Assembly (NCBI RefSeq): GCF_001517625.2
Contig: NZ_LN999828.1
Location: forward strand, 822,303-886,302
Direction: 5' to 3'
Length of the DNA stretch: 64,000 nt
Source of the DNA: Clostridium sp. AT4
GTDB lineage: Bacteria; Bacillota; Clostridia; Lachnospirales; Lachnospiraceae
Numbering within the stretch: position 1 is the stretch's first letter; each line of letters begins with the position of its first letter. Below are positions 17,456 to 26,269 of the stretch, piece after piece. Under the pieces are notes generated by a model. The model saw only the letters and a list, made by a program, of their open reading frames with translations. It was not told where the DNA came from and did no database searches. Both the position numbers and the translations under genes were made by a program.

Positions 17456-18479
17456 AGGAATCCGTGAGGAAAGCTCCAATATCATTTACAGCCGGATCCG
17501 TCTTGCCAGAAACTGGGATGAATATGTGTTTCCCTCCCGGTTAAGTGAGCAGGCGGCCTCTCAGGTGACAGAGCAGTTAAGAGAGGGGCTTAAAGAGGCG
17601 AAGACTGGAGAGCATCCCCTTTTGTGGAATGATCTGGCAGCTATGAACGGAGCGCAAAAGCAGGCTTTAAGGGAACGGCGTATTTTGAACCGCACAGCAG
17701 TGGAGAAGAATGGTTCAGGCGGCCTGTATTTATCAGAGGATGAGAGCTGCAGCCTGCTTTTAGGGGCAGACGATCATATCCGCATCCAGTTTCTCGCGCC
17801 TGGGCTGGATTTGGAGGATTTGTGGAAGAAAGCAGACCAGATGGATGATTTTATCAATGAGCGTTTTTCCTATGCATTTGATGAAAAATACGGTTATCTT
17901 ACTACTTTCCCCACCAATGTAGGAACCGGCTTAAAGGCCTGTGTAGTGCTCCATCTGCCTATGCTGTCTCAGGTACGCAAATTTCAGAGCATCGTAGGCG
18001 ACATGGGAAGGCTTGGGACGGCGATACGGGGGCTTTACGGGGAAGGAAGCGAAAATTACGGAAATATGTATGAGCTGTCCAATCAGAGAAGCCTGGGACA
18101 GTCGGAGCGGGAAATCATCGAGCAGGTGGCAAAGGCAGCCGCTCAGTTAAACAATCAGGAGCTTCGGGTTAGGAATGCTGCTTTAAATGCCAGACGGCTG
18201 GAGCGGGAGGATGAAACCTGGAAGTCTTACGGCATTTTAAAATATGCCAGAAGGATCACGGAAAAGGATGCCAGGATCTTTTTGTCCCAGCTTATGGCGG
18301 GAGAGGAAGACGGCGTTATTTCCTTTGAAAAGGAGAGAAGCTTATACAGCCTGATGATCGGCATCAAACCGGCCAATCTGGCGTTGTGGGCCAGTCGGCC
18401 TCTGGATAAGGAGGAGGCCGACTGTGTGCGTGCCGCATACATCAGGGAACGGCTTCCCAGGATGATCGAAAGCGCATAA
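17439..18479 (+). CDS. mcsB: Protein arginine kinase McsB
   Basis: Phosphorylates arginine residues on damaged or regulatory proteins, marking them for ClpCP. It belongs to the ATP:guanido phosphotransferase family: SSNIIYSRIRLARNW near residue 12, VVLHLPMLSQV, and the GDMGRLGTAIRGLYGEGSE segment near 200. 346 residues is standard. GGGAGG precedes the ATG at 17439. An in-frame ATG 21 bp upstream lacks a ribosome site. It is coupled to mcsA by overlap and lies 16 bp before clpC. Confidence 0.92.
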   Translation: MSRWYEGIREESSNIIYSRIRLARNWDEYVFPSRLSEQAASQVTEQLREGLKEAKTGEHPLLWNDLAAMNGAQKQALRERRILNRTAVEKNGSGGLYLSEDESCSLLLGADDHIRIQFLAPGLDLEDLWKKADQMDDFINERFSYAFDEKYGYLTTFPTNVGTGLKACVVLHLPMLSQVRKFQSIVGDMGRLGTAIRGLYGEGSENYGNMYELSNQRSLGQSEREIIEQVAKAAAQLNNQELRVRNAALNARRLEREDETWKSYGILKYARRITEKDARIFLSQLMAGEEDGVISFEKERSLYSLMIGIKPANLALWASRPLDKEEADCVRAAYIRERLPRMIESA

Positions 18480-18495
18480 GGAGGACATAAAAGTT

Positions 18496-21009
18496 ATGGA
18501 ACGATATACACCACAGGCAAAGGAAGCCTTAAGCCTGGCAGTTGGCGTGGCAGAGAGCTTAAACCACGGCTATGTGGGTACGGAGCATCTTCTCATTGGT
18601 CTTTTGCAGGAAGGAACCGGCGTGGCAGCCAAGGTACTGGAGGAAAATGGAGTGGAAGAGGATAAGGTAGTGGAGCTGGTGAGCCAGCTCATTGCTCCCA
18701 ATCCTACCCTTCAGACAGCAGATACAGCTGCCTATACTCCCAGAGCCCGCCGCGTGATCGAAAACAGCTATCGGGAGGCTGTGCGGTTTAAGGCAGCCCA
18801 GATCGGTACGGAGCATCTGCTCATTGCGATCCTGCGGGAGGGAGACTGCGTTGCCAGCCGCCTTTTAAATACCATGGGCGTCAGTGTGCAGAAGATATAT
18901 ATTGATCTTCTGGCTGCCATGGGCGAGGATGCTCCCACTGTAAAGGAGGAGATGCAGAGCTCCAGAGCCGGACGGCGGGGAAATGCCACACCTACCCTTG
19001 ACAGCTACAGCCGCAATCTTACAAAGATGGCTGAAGAGGGAAGGCTAGACCCGGTGATCGGCCGTGAAAATGAGATCCGCCGGGTGATCCAGATCTTAAG
19101 CCGCCGCACAAAAAACAATCCCTGCCTCATCGGAGAGCCGGGAGTGGGAAAAACGGCAGTAGCAGAAGGACTGGCTCAGATGATCGCAGCAGGAGACGTG
19201 CCGGAAACCATTGCGGGTAAGCGGGTGATGACCCTGGATCTGTCCGGCATGGTGGCTGGCTCTAAATACAGAGGTGAGTTTGAGGAGCGGATCAAAAAGG
19301 TAATTGCCGAAGTGGTAGACTCAAAGGACGTGATCCTCTTTATTGATGAAATCCATACGATCATTGGCGCCGGAGGAGCAGAAGGAGCCATGGATGCTTC
19401 CAATATTTTAAAACCTTCTCTGGCAAGAGGGGAGCTTCAGCTCATTGGAGCCACCACGATCAATGAGTATCGAAAGTATATTGAAAAGGACTCTGCTCTG
19501 GAACGCCGTTTCCAGCCTGTTACCATCGACGAACCCAGCGAGGAGGAATCCGTTGCTATCTTAAAGGGGCTCAGAAGCCGTTATGAAGATCATCATAAGG
19601 TAGAGATCACAGATGATGCCCTGGAGGCTGCGGTAAAGCTGTCCAGCCGGTACATCAATGACCGCTTCCTGCCGGATAAGGCCATTGACCTGATTGACGA
19701 GGCTTCTTCCAGAGTACGGCTTATGAACTATACCCGTCCGGACAAGGTCAAAGCGTTAGAGGCTCAGATTGAAAAGCTGGAGGATGAAAAAGAGGCTGCT
19801 GTCCGGGAGGAGGCTTATGAAAAGGCATGGGAGATCAAGAAAAAACAGGAAAAGCTGAGGGAAAAGATCGCTGCCCTTTTAGAGAAATGGCAGAAGGAAA
19901 AGGAAACACGCAGACTGATCGTCAGTGAAAATGAGATTGCAGATGTAGTGGCAGGCTGGACCAGGATTCCGGTGAAAAAGCTGGCAGAGGAAGAGTCGGA
20001 GCGCCTTAAAAATCTGGAAGGTATTCTCCATGAGCGGGTAGTGGGGCAGGAGGAAGCCGTAACTGCCGTATCAAAGGCCATCCGCAGAGGCCGTGTGGGA
20101 TTAAAAGATCCCAAACGTCCCATTGGCTCCTTTTTATTCCTTGGCCCGACAGGTGTGGGAAAGACAGAGCTTTCCAAGGCTCTGGCAGAGGCTATGTTCG
20201 GTACAGAGACAGCCCTGATCAGGGTAGATATGTCCGAATATATGGAGAAACACAGTGTTTCCAAGATGATCGGTTCTCCGCCAGGATATGTTGGATATGA
20301 GGAGGGCGGACAGCTCAGCGAAAAGGTACGCAGGAATCCCTATTCCGTGATCCTTTTTGATGAGATTGAAAAGGCGCATCCGGATGTATTTAATATTCTC
20401 TTACAGGTTCTGGACGACGGTCATATCACAGATGCCCAGGGACGGAAGATCGACTTTAAAAATACCATTATCATCATGACCTCCAACGCAGGGGCAGAAA
20501 ATATCATTTCCCCCAAGCGTCTGGGCTTTGGAACTGCCACAGATGCAAAGGCCGACTATGCCTTTATGAAAGGCCGTGTGATGGATGAGGTGAAGCATCT
20601 GTTTAAGCCGGAATTTTTAAACCGCATTGATGAGATCATCGTGTTCCACCAGTTAAACAGAGAACATATGAAGGGGATTGCAGATATTATGCTGCAGGGT
20701 ATTATAAAGCGCAGCAGAGAACAGCTGGGGATTACTCTGTCTGTAGATACGGCGGCCAGAGATTATCTGATCGATAAGGGCTATGATGACAAATACGGCG
20801 CAAGGCCTTTAAGACGTACGATCCAGAACCTTCTTGAGGATAAGCTGGCAGAGGCTGTGCTGGATCATAAGGTGCGAAAAAATGCTCTGGTAGAGGTAGG
20901 ACTTGAGGGAGAGGATCTGAGCTTTTCCGTAAAAAAGAAAGCTGTACCGCGGAAAAAGTCCGCTTCCGGCGAAATAGAAAAGCAGGTTTTAGAAAATAAG
21001 GCAAAGTAA
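18496..21009 (+). CDS. clpC: ClpC, AAA+ unfoldase of the ClpCP protease
   Basis: Unfolds and feeds substrates, including arginine-phosphorylated proteins, to ClpP. Order: two Clp N repeats (about 1-145); AAA1 with Walker A GEPGVGKT (213-220) and Walker B-type LFIDEIHT; a middle coiled-coil/UVR region (about 415-460) specific to ClpC rather than ClpA; AAA2 with GPTGVGKT (Lys556); and a C-terminal D2-small domain. ClpP is not in the window. An 837-residue length fits the family (about 810-850). The ribosome site is AAGGAGGACATAAAAGTT. The gene ends the four-gene operon. Confidence 0.96.
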   Translation: MERYTPQAKEALSLAVGVAESLNHGYVGTEHLLIGLLQEGTGVAAKVLEENGVEEDKVVELVSQLIAPNPTLQTADTAAYTPRARRVIENSYREAVRFKAAQIGTEHLLIAILREGDCVASRLLNTMGVSVQKIYIDLLAAMGEDAPTVKEEMQSSRAGRRGNATPTLDSYSRNLTKMAEEGRLDPVIGRENEIRRVIQILSRRTKNNPCLIGEPGVGKTAVAEGLAQMIAAGDVPETIAGKRVMTLDLSGMVAGSKYRGEFEERIKKVIAEVVDSKDVILFIDEIHTIIGAGGAEGAMDASNILKPSLARGELQLIGATTINEYRKYIEKDSALERRFQPVTIDEPSEEESVAILKGLRSRYEDHHKVEITDDALEAAVKLSSRYINDRFLPDKAIDLIDEASSRVRLMNYTRPDKVKALEAQIEKLEDEKEAAVREEAYEKAWEIKKKQEKLREKIAALLEKWQKEKETRRLIVSENEIADVVAGWTRIPVKKLAEEESERLKNLEGILHERVVGQEEAVTAVSKAIRRGRVGLKDPKRPIGSFLFLGPTGVGKTELSKALAEAMFGTETALIRVDMSEYMEKHSVSKMIGSPPGYVGYEEGGQLSEKVRRNPYSVILFDEIEKAHPDVFNILLQVLDDGHITDAQGRKIDFKNTIIIMTSNAGAENIISPKRLGFGTATDAKADYAFMKGRVMDEVKHLFKPEFLNRIDEIIVFHQLNREHMKGIADIMLQGIIKRSREQLGITLSVDTAARDYLIDKGYDDKYGARPLRRTIQNLLEDKLAEAVLDHKVRKNALVEVGLEGEDLSFSVKKKAVPRKKSASGEIEKQVLENKAK

Positions 21010-21017
21010 GAAAAAAT

Positions 21018-21049
21018 AACTGGTTATTTTGAACCGGTTGTTGTATAAT
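21018..21049 (+). promoter_or_regulatory. Short hairpin and -10 box between clpC and the next gene
   Basis: AACTGGTT (21018-21025) can pair with AACCGGTT (21032-21039), without a T-run; it overlaps an exact TATAAT (21044-21049). No convincing -35 is present at 16-18 nt. It may be a regulated promoter for the following gene. Confidence 0.3.
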
Positions 21050-21137
21050 CGGAGTACAGAATATCCCTGTGAGACAGGGAGTGGAGAATGGCAGTCCGCC
21101 TTATGGGACGGGACTGAATGAACAGGAGGATAAAAAG

Positions 21138-21554
21138 ATGCCGGTTGTTGAAGAACTGATCCGCACAGAGCAGGATGGCACCATCAGTTTTGGTAATTAC
21201 ACATTGGGACAGAAAGCGAAGAAGTCCGATTTTGAATATCAGGGAGATGTTTACAAGGTAAAGACCTTCTATGAGATCACAAAGCTGGAGCGCAATGATC
21301 TGTTTGTATATGAATCCGTTCCGGGTACAGTTGCAGAACATTTCCTTGTGTCAGATGAAGGTGTGGAGTTTTCGGTAGAGGGCGCTAAGGATGCCCAGAT
21401 CACTGTACAGCTGGAGGATGACACAGACTACGAGGTGTATGTAGACGGAGTGGCTGTAGGCAGCATGAAGACCAACATGAGCGGAAAGCTCAGTGTCAGT
21501 GTAGAGTTGGAAGAGGGAACGGCTGTAAAGGTAAAGGCCGTAAAGAGAGCGTAA
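21138..21554 (+). CDS. Conserved hypothetical protein, 138 residues
   Basis: Recognised as a small acidic protein conserved in Lachnospiraceae; it has been labelled endosialidase-like in some annotations, a name this sequence does not support. It has no signal peptide and no catalytic motif. The C-terminal half (about 80-138) reads as an all-beta fold with alternating hydrophobic and charged residues. AGGAGGATAAAAAG before the ATG is an excellent ribosome site; an in-frame ATG 69 bp upstream gives a non-conserved N-terminus. A terminator follows, so it is probably a single-gene unit. Confidence 0.75.
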   Translation: MPVVEELIRTEQDGTISFGNYTLGQKAKKSDFEYQGDVYKVKTFYEITKLERNDLFVYESVPGTVAEHFLVSDEGVEFSVEGAKDAQITVQLEDDTDYEVYVDGVAVGSMKTNMSGKLSVSVELEEGTAVKVKAVKRA

Positions 21555-21590
21555 GGATGGATTCTGTCTGAGAAAACAGACGGAACATTA

Positions 21591-21616
21591 GGAGGCCGGA
21601 GACGGCCTCCTTTTTT
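21591..21616 (+). terminator. Rho-independent terminator
   Basis: GGAGGCCG - GAGA - CGGCCTCC, an 8-bp perfect GC-rich stem with a tetraloop and six T. Confidence 0.93.
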
Positions 21617-21659
21617 CAGAATTCCGCTGTCAGCGGATCAAAGAACAGGGAGTAAACAA

Positions 21660-23048
21660 ATGGCAAAAGCAAAGACAACTGCATTTTTCTGCAGTGAATG
21701 CGGATATGAATCTTCCAAATGGATGGGTCAGTGTCCGGCTTGTAAGGCATGGAATACCTTGGTGGAGGAACCGACGGCAGGATCAGCACGGTCTGCATCC
21801 CCCTCTGGCCGTCTGTCTGCCGTAAGCGGGATCGGTGCAGGCAAGAGGGAGAAAGCTGCCCTCTTATCAGAGATATCCTTAGAAGAAGAGGATCGGATTT
21901 CCACAGGCTTTAAGGAGCTGGATCGTGTGCTGGGAGACGGGATCGTAGCCGGTTCTCTGATACTGGTGGGAGGAGATCCGGGAATCGGGAAATCCACTCT
22001 TTTATTACAGGTCTGCCGTCAGCTGGCAGCAGATGGAAAAAAAGTGCTCTATATATCAGGAGAAGAGTCCTTAAAGCAGATCAAGATGCGGGCCTGCCGG
22101 ATCGGAAGCGTAACAGGAGATCTGCGTTTTTTGTGCGAGACAAATCTGGACCGGATCAGTCAGGCCATTGATCTGGAAAAGCCCCAGATTGTGGTGATCG
22201 ATTCCATCCAGACCATGTACCGGGAGGAGATTTCCTCTGCTCCCGGAAGCGTCAGCCAGGTAAAAGAATCCACAGGCCTTTTGATGCAGATTGCAAAGAG
22301 CCGGGGCATTGCCATCTTTGTAGTAGGCCATGTGACAAAGGAGGGGGTGGTGGCAGGCCCTAGAGTGTTGGAGCATATGGTGGATACGGTGCTCTATTTT
22401 GAAGGAGACCGGAACGCAGTCTATCGGGTTTTAAGAAGTGTAAAGAACCGTTTTGGTTCTACCAATGAAATCGGTGTATTTGAGATGCGGGAGGAAGGCC
22501 TCATGGAGGTGGAGAATCCTTCAGAATATATGTTGGACGGCCGGCCGGAAAATGCTTCCGGGGCAGTGGTTTCCTGCTCTTTGGAAGGAAGCCGTCCCAT
22601 CCTTTTAGAGGTTCAGGCTCTGGTAGCTGAAACAAATTTCGGCATGCCAAGACGCACGGCGGCAGGAACGGACTATAACCGTGTGAATCTTCTCATGGCA
22701 GTGCTTGAGAAACGGTGCCGATACGAGATGTCCCGTCTGGACGCCTATGTCAATATCGCAGGCGGTATGCGGATGAATGAGCCGGCGTTAGATCTTGCCA
22801 TTGTAATGGCTCTTATGTCCAGCTATAAGGACCGGCCGGTGGATCCGGGTATGCTTATATTTGGAGAAGTGGGGCTTTCCGGGGAGGTCCGGGCGGTTTC
22901 ACAGGCGGACAAACGGGCAGCCGAGGCAGCCAGGATGGGCTTTACTTCCTGTGTGATTCCAAAGGTCTGTCTCGATAAGATGAAGCCCATAAAAGGGCTT
23001 AAGATGATCGGGGTGTCCAATGTGCGGGAGGCGATCGGGCTTTTGTAG
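21660..23048 (+). CDS. radA: DNA repair protein RadA (Sms)
   Basis: Helicase-like RecA-family protein that processes recombination intermediates. Features in order: zinc finger with CSEC and CPAC near residues 11-28; RecA-like core with Walker A GDPGIGKST (about 102-110); the RadA signature KNRFGSTNEIG (about 260); and a C-terminal Lon protease-like (inactive) domain (about 300-462). 462 residues is typical. In many Firmicutes radA follows clpC; here one small gene and a terminator intervene. A modest AGGGAG ribosome site precedes the ATG. Confidence 0.95.
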   Translation: MAKAKTTAFFCSECGYESSKWMGQCPACKAWNTLVEEPTAGSARSASPSGRLSAVSGIGAGKREKAALLSEISLEEEDRISTGFKELDRVLGDGIVAGSLILVGGDPGIGKSTLLLQVCRQLAADGKKVLYISGEESLKQIKMRACRIGSVTGDLRFLCETNLDRISQAIDLEKPQIVVIDSIQTMYREEISSAPGSVSQVKESTGLLMQIAKSRGIAIFVVGHVTKEGVVAGPRVLEHMVDTVLYFEGDRNAVYRVLRSVKNRFGSTNEIGVFEMREEGLMEVENPSEYMLDGRPENASGAVVSCSLEGSRPILLEVQALVAETNFGMPRRTAAGTDYNRVNLLMAVLEKRCRYEMSRLDAYVNIAGGMRMNEPALDLAIVMALMSSYKDRPVDPGMLIFGEVGLSGEVRAVSQADKRAAEAARMGFTSCVIPKVCLDKMKPIKGLKMIGVSNVREAIGLL

Positions 23049-23335
23049 GGGTGAAATCATATGGATAACGTTCGAACGAAATTCTGATTCAGACTTCTTT
23101 TTCATACGTTGCTAACCGACATTTTACAGATCCCCAAAATACACAAAATAATCCAACGTTATTTTGACGAACCTATTTTAAAGGATGGTTTTCTTTTTGG
23201 TTTTGTTCTGGTAAACTATGTTTATCAGAAAGGAATGGAAGAAGATGTCCGATGGGAAGAATCAGATTAGTATAAATATAGAAAATTTCCCGATTGGAGG
23301 CTTGGAATGAATGAGCTGAGTATTAGCACAATCTG
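23049..23335. other. Gene-free stretch after radA
   Basis: AT-rich sequence with no open frame above about 20 codons that has family character. A short frame with a good ribosome site (ATG near 23246, MSDGKNQISINIENFPIGG then LE and stop) may be a broken start. A 10-bp palindrome CGTTCGAACG lies at 23069-23078. Nothing else recognisable. Confidence 0.5.
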
Positions 23336-23594
23336 ATGCTCATTATCGGAGAGGGTACGTTGTGTTTGATGGATGGCGCAGATGCGGCAATTCGTTCTGG
23401 TGGAAACATTTAGAGAAGTATGTATTCGTTTGGATATCGGCTTCCTGTTGCAGAAACAGCTGGATGCTTATATTAGAATCAACGAAGCCCTGGCATTGTA
23501 TTTGACTCAAATATGCAATCTCAGCTTATTCGAATTTCATCTTCGAATAAGGGTGATTCTGGATAGTTACGTTATAATAAGCAGAAAAGGATGA
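23336..23594 (+). pseudogene. Possible gene remnant with a frameshift
   Basis: A frame from ATG 23336 (MLIIGEGTLCLMDGADAAIR ... GNI, stop at 23411) is continued almost seamlessly in another frame by FREVCIRLDIGFLLQKQ and LDAYIRINEALALYL. The two parts join at about 23405-23412 as if one base had been lost or gained. Composition is AT-rich like the following Uma2 gene. I do not recognise the family; it could be unrelated noise. Confidence 0.28.
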
Positions 23595-23601
23595 TGTGTA
23601 A

Positions 23602-24141
23602 ATGGACGCAATAAAACAAATATCCTATACAATAAAGGATATCTACAATCTTCCAGAGGGTAAACGGGCAGAGTTAATTAACGGACAGATTTATATGATG
23701 GCTCCACCAAGCACAAAACATCAAAAACTTATAAGTGCTTTGCATGGGAAAATTTATAATTATATTGAATCACATAATGGAAACTGTGAAATTATTCCTG
23801 CGCCATTTGCTGTGTTTCTAAAAGACAATGATGAAAATGAATCCTATGTAGAGCCGGATATATCTGTAATCTGTGATCCTGATAAGATAGATGATAAAGG
23901 CTGTCATGGATCGCCGGACTGGATTATAGAAATAGTTTCATCTTCAAGCAGGAAAATGGACTATTCCAGAAAGCAATTTTTATATTTGGAAGCAGGTGTC
24001 CTGGAATATTGGATTGTTGATCCTATAAAAGAAACTATTTTAATTTACAGGCAATCTGAGGATTGGGTTCCGTTATTTGCCAGGTTTGGCGAGAAAGTAA
24101 AGTCAGGAATTTATGATGATCTGGAAATAGTAATTGTATAA
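23602..24141 (+). CDS. Uma2-family (DUF820) endonuclease-like protein
   Basis: 179 residues of the PD-(D/E)XK nuclease-fold family DUF820/Uma2, found in many stand-alone copies in cyanobacteria and clostridia with unknown biological role. The diagnostic core is EPDISVICDPDK (about 91-102), GSPDWIIEIVS (about 111-121) and the later YLEAGVLEYWIVDP. The conserved Asp of EPD and Glu of IEIVS fit the metal-binding site. It is more AT-rich than the flanking housekeeping genes and directly follows a decayed stretch, which suggests horizontal arrival. Ribosome site: AAAAGGATGATGTGTAA. Confidence 0.8.
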   Translation: MDAIKQISYTIKDIYNLPEGKRAELINGQIYMMAPPSTKHQKLISALHGKIYNYIESHNGNCEIIPAPFAVFLKDNDENESYVEPDISVICDPDKIDDKGCHGSPDWIIEIVSSSSRKMDYSRKQFLYLEAGVLEYWIVDPIKETILIYRQSEDWVPLFARFGEKVKSGIYDDLEIVIV

Positions 24142-24168
24142 TCTAAAAAAAATAATTTAAAAAAACTG

Positions 24169-24197
24169 TTGACACTTTCCTGATGGTATGGTATTAT
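24169..24197 (+). promoter_or_regulatory. Promoter of tRNA-Trp
   Basis: TTGACA (24169-24174), 17-nt spacer, TATTAT (24192-24197); an overlapping exact TATAAT at 24195-24200 would give a 20-nt spacer. Located 40 nt before the mature tRNA. Confidence 0.75.
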
Positions 24198-24236
24198 AAT
24201 TGAGGTTCGAGAGAACAGCAAAACAAACAACCAAAT

Positions 24237-24307
24237 AGGGGAATAGTTCAATGGTAGAGCAGCGGTCTCCAAAACCGTAGATGGGGGTTCGAGCCCCTCT
24301 TCCCCTG
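24237..24307 (+). tRNA. tRNA-Trp (anticodon CCA)
   Basis: Cloverleaf read by eye. The acceptor arms AGGGGAA/TTCCCCT (7 bp) have G as discriminator. The D-arm is GTTC/GAGC, and the anticodon arm GCGGT-CTCCAAA-ACCGT carries CCA. The T-arm has loop TTCGAGC. 71 nt, and the CCA end is not encoded (CTGA follows). It is a single-gene transcript with its own promoter and terminator. Confidence 0.95.
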
Positions 24308-24344
24308 CTGACTATTTGAAAAAATAGCCCAACCCGCAAGAAGT

Positions 24345-24374
24345 CCGGAGTACTGTAGAGTATTCCGGTTTTTT
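24345..24374 (+). terminator. Terminator after tRNA-Trp
   Basis: CCGGAGTACT - GTAG - AGTATTCCGG (10 bp, one G-U) followed by six T. Confidence 0.88.
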
Positions 24375-24415
24375 GTATTTAAACAAGGAAATCGGAACAG
24401 GAGATACAGAAATTT

Positions 24416-25555
24416 ATGAATAAGAAGGAATGTAATGAGATCAAAAAACTTTTTACCCCTGCAAACTGTGCCATCAGCCGGATCTGCGGCTGCTATGTAG
24501 ATTCAGAGAAAAACAAAAAGACAGAATTAAAGGAAGCCTTCCTTTCTTTGCCGGAGGAGGAGGCATTTAAGTATTTTACCATTTTCAGAAACGGGCTTTC
24601 GGGAACAGTGGGGAAAAATCTTTTAAATATGGAGTTTCCTTTACATACGGAATCAGAAGGGGGCACCCAGAACTTTCTTTTAAAGCTGAGAGACAGTGAA
24701 TTAAAGGATGAGGCGCTCATCGAGGAGTTTTATGATAAGATTATTGCCAATTTTGATTACGGTGAGAATTATTATATCATTCTCATCCACTGTGCCTATG
24801 ATATTCCTGCAAAGGCCACAGACGGTTCGGAGATGTTTGACGCGTCTGATTATGTATATGAGTTTATCCAGTGTACCATCTGTCCTGTGAAGCTTTCAAA
24901 GGCAGGGCTCTGTTATAATTCCATGACAAATGCCATTGAAAACCGCATCCGGGACTGGCTGGTGGAGGCGCCCATCAACAGCTTCCTGTTCCCGGCTTTC
25001 AATGACCGGAATACAGATATTCACAGTCTGCTCTTTTATGCCAAAAATCCGGAGCAGCTGCCGGACAGCCTGATTGACGAGGTATTAGGCTGCGGGATTC
25101 CCATGTCGGCCAAGAGCCAGAAGGAAACTTTTCAGGCGATCGTGGAGGAAACACTGGGAGAAAACTGTGATTTTGAAACCGTAAAAAATATCCATGAAAA
25201 TTTAAGCGAACTGGTAGAGGAGACAAAGGACGAGCCAGTGCCTTTGACTCTGGATAAGTACCAGGTAAAGAAGCTCCTTGAAAATAACGGCGCATCGCCG
25301 GAGAAGCTTGAGGAGTTTGAGGAGCGCTATAAGGATGTGGAAAATACGCCGGAAACAAGCTTTGTGGCAGCTAATGTGGTAAACACAAAGACATTTGAAA
25401 TAAAAACACCGGACGTGACCATCAAGGTGGCTCCGGATAAGACGTATTTGGTGGAAAACAGGATGATCGACGGACGCCCCTGCATTGTCATTGCCATCAA
25501 TGAGCATGTGGAAATCAACGGTATTTCCTGTCGTCCCATTGCAGTACAGAAATAG
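24416..25555 (+). CDS. DUF4317 protein
   Basis: 379-residue cytoplasmic protein of the DUF4317 family, widespread in Lachnospiraceae and related gut clostridia with no known function. It starts with the family hallmark KLFTPANCAISRICGCYVD, then LKEAFLSLPEEEAFKYF and SGTVGKNLLN. No signal peptide, membrane segment or catalytic motif is evident; the C-terminal third has a beta-rich look (VTIKVAPDKTYLVENRMIDG). The ribosome site ACAGGAGATACAGAAATTT is acceptable. It follows the tRNA terminator, and no clear promoter was found in the 40-bp gap. Confidence 0.85.
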   Translation: MNKKECNEIKKLFTPANCAISRICGCYVDSEKNKKTELKEAFLSLPEEEAFKYFTIFRNGLSGTVGKNLLNMEFPLHTESEGGTQNFLLKLRDSELKDEALIEEFYDKIIANFDYGENYYIILIHCAYDIPAKATDGSEMFDASDYVYEFIQCTICPVKLSKAGLCYNSMTNAIENRIRDWLVEAPINSFLFPAFNDRNTDIHSLLFYAKNPEQLPDSLIDEVLGCGIPMSAKSQKETFQAIVEETLGENCDFETVKNIHENLSELVEETKDEPVPLTLDKYQVKKLLENNGASPEKLEEFEERYKDVENTPETSFVAANVVNTKTFEIKTPDVTIKVAPDKTYLVENRMIDGRPCIVIAINEHVEINGISCRPIAVQK

Positions 25556-25604
25556 GCTTTCTGCACACCCAAAGTAAGGCAGTCTATGCACACTTTATGC
25601 TGTA

Positions 25605-25633
25605 TGGACAAAAAAAGTAATAGTTGCTATAAT
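25605..25633 (+). promoter_or_regulatory. Promoter of the NUMOD1-like gene
   Basis: TGGACA (25605-25610), 17-nt spacer, TATAAT (25628-25633) with an extended TGC in front. Strong by both elements. Confidence 0.82.
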
Positions 25634-25672
25634 GACTACAGCCATATTACAAAAGGAAGGGTGAACTTACAG

Positions 25673-26095
25673 ATGAGTCGTACAATTAAAGCAGGTCATG
25701 TATATCGACAGTATTCCCGCGACGGAATGTTTATTGCAGATTATAAAAGCTCCCGTCTGGCTTACGAAGCGACAGGCGTATCGTTAGGTTCTATCGCCAG
25801 AGCTGCCCATGGAGAGCGTAAAACAGGAGGCGGTTATCTGTGGCGGGTTGTTCCTGAAAATACTCCCGAAGATCCGATCAGCGTAGATCTTACCAGCCGG
25901 ATCGGCTACCATGACAAGCGTCCGCTGATCCAGATGACGTTAGACGGCGAACCGGTTGCTGAATTTATTTCTATTGCTCATGCCAGCCGAAGTCTGGGCA
26001 TCAGCAGAAGAAGCCTTTCCTGTGCTCTTACCGGAGCACAGAAAACGGCCGGAGGCTTTATCTGGAAGGAAAAAGAATCAGAAGAAAACAAATAA
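25673..26095 (+). CDS. Small protein made of two NUMOD1-like DNA-binding repeats
   Basis: 140 residues. Two tandem units, about 11-58 and 83-134, each have a short beta part, then a helix-turn-helix-like stretch (SSRLAYEATGVSLGSIARAA in the first, IAHASRSLGISRRSLSCAL in the second) and a closing G-G-aromatic-x-W (GGYLW, GGFIW). This is the NUMOD1/IENR1 pattern usually found at the tail of HNH or GIY-YIG homing endonucleases. No nuclease domain is present in this gene or its neighbours. It may be a stand-alone DNA-binding protein. An in-frame GTG at 25661 is an alternative start, but the ATG sits at a better distance from GGAAGG. Confidence 0.72.
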   Translation: MSRTIKAGHVYRQYSRDGMFIADYKSSRLAYEATGVSLGSIARAAHGERKTGGGYLWRVVPENTPEDPISVDLTSRIGYHDKRPLIQMTLDGEPVAEFISIAHASRSLGISRRSLSCALTGAQKTAGGFIWKEKESEENK

Positions 26096-26152
26096 AATTG
26101 TATAATATATATAAAACACAGCGCAAAATACGGGCATAATCTGAAAAAGTGC

Positions 26153-26181
26153 TGGAAAAATCCCCTTTCCTATAGTACAAT
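26153..26181 (+). promoter_or_regulatory. Possible promoter of the first phosphofructokinase gene
   Basis: TGGAAA (26153-26158), 17-nt spacer, TACAAT (26176-26181). Moderate matches. If correct, transcription starts near 26188 and the leader is about 80 nt. Confidence 0.45.
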
Positions 26182-26266
26182 AAGGACACGAGGCAGACAG
26201 CCGGGACGGTTAAAGATTCCCCTTCGTCTGTAAGGTTGTCTGTCCATGAACAGGAAAGGGGATTTT
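26157..26266 (+). promoter_or_regulatory. Structured leader with the ribosome site in an inverted repeat
   Basis: AAAATCCCCTTTCC (26157-26170) is the exact reverse complement of GGAAAGGGGATTTT (26253-26266), which contains the ribosome site of the phosphofructokinase gene at 26270. Between them, 26192-26202 pairs with 26234-26244 (11 bp, two G-U). Its loop carries GATTCCCCTT (26214-26223), which could also pair with the ribosome site. This looks like a leader able to hide translation initiation. No known riboswitch class was recognised. Confidence 0.5.
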
Positions 26267-26269
26267 GTT

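Noticed and set aside
23069-23078. Palindrome CGTTCGAACG as a LexA/SOS box
   Set aside because: Clostridial and Bacillus LexA boxes are GAAC-N4-GTTC; here the halves are in the reverse order with no spacer.
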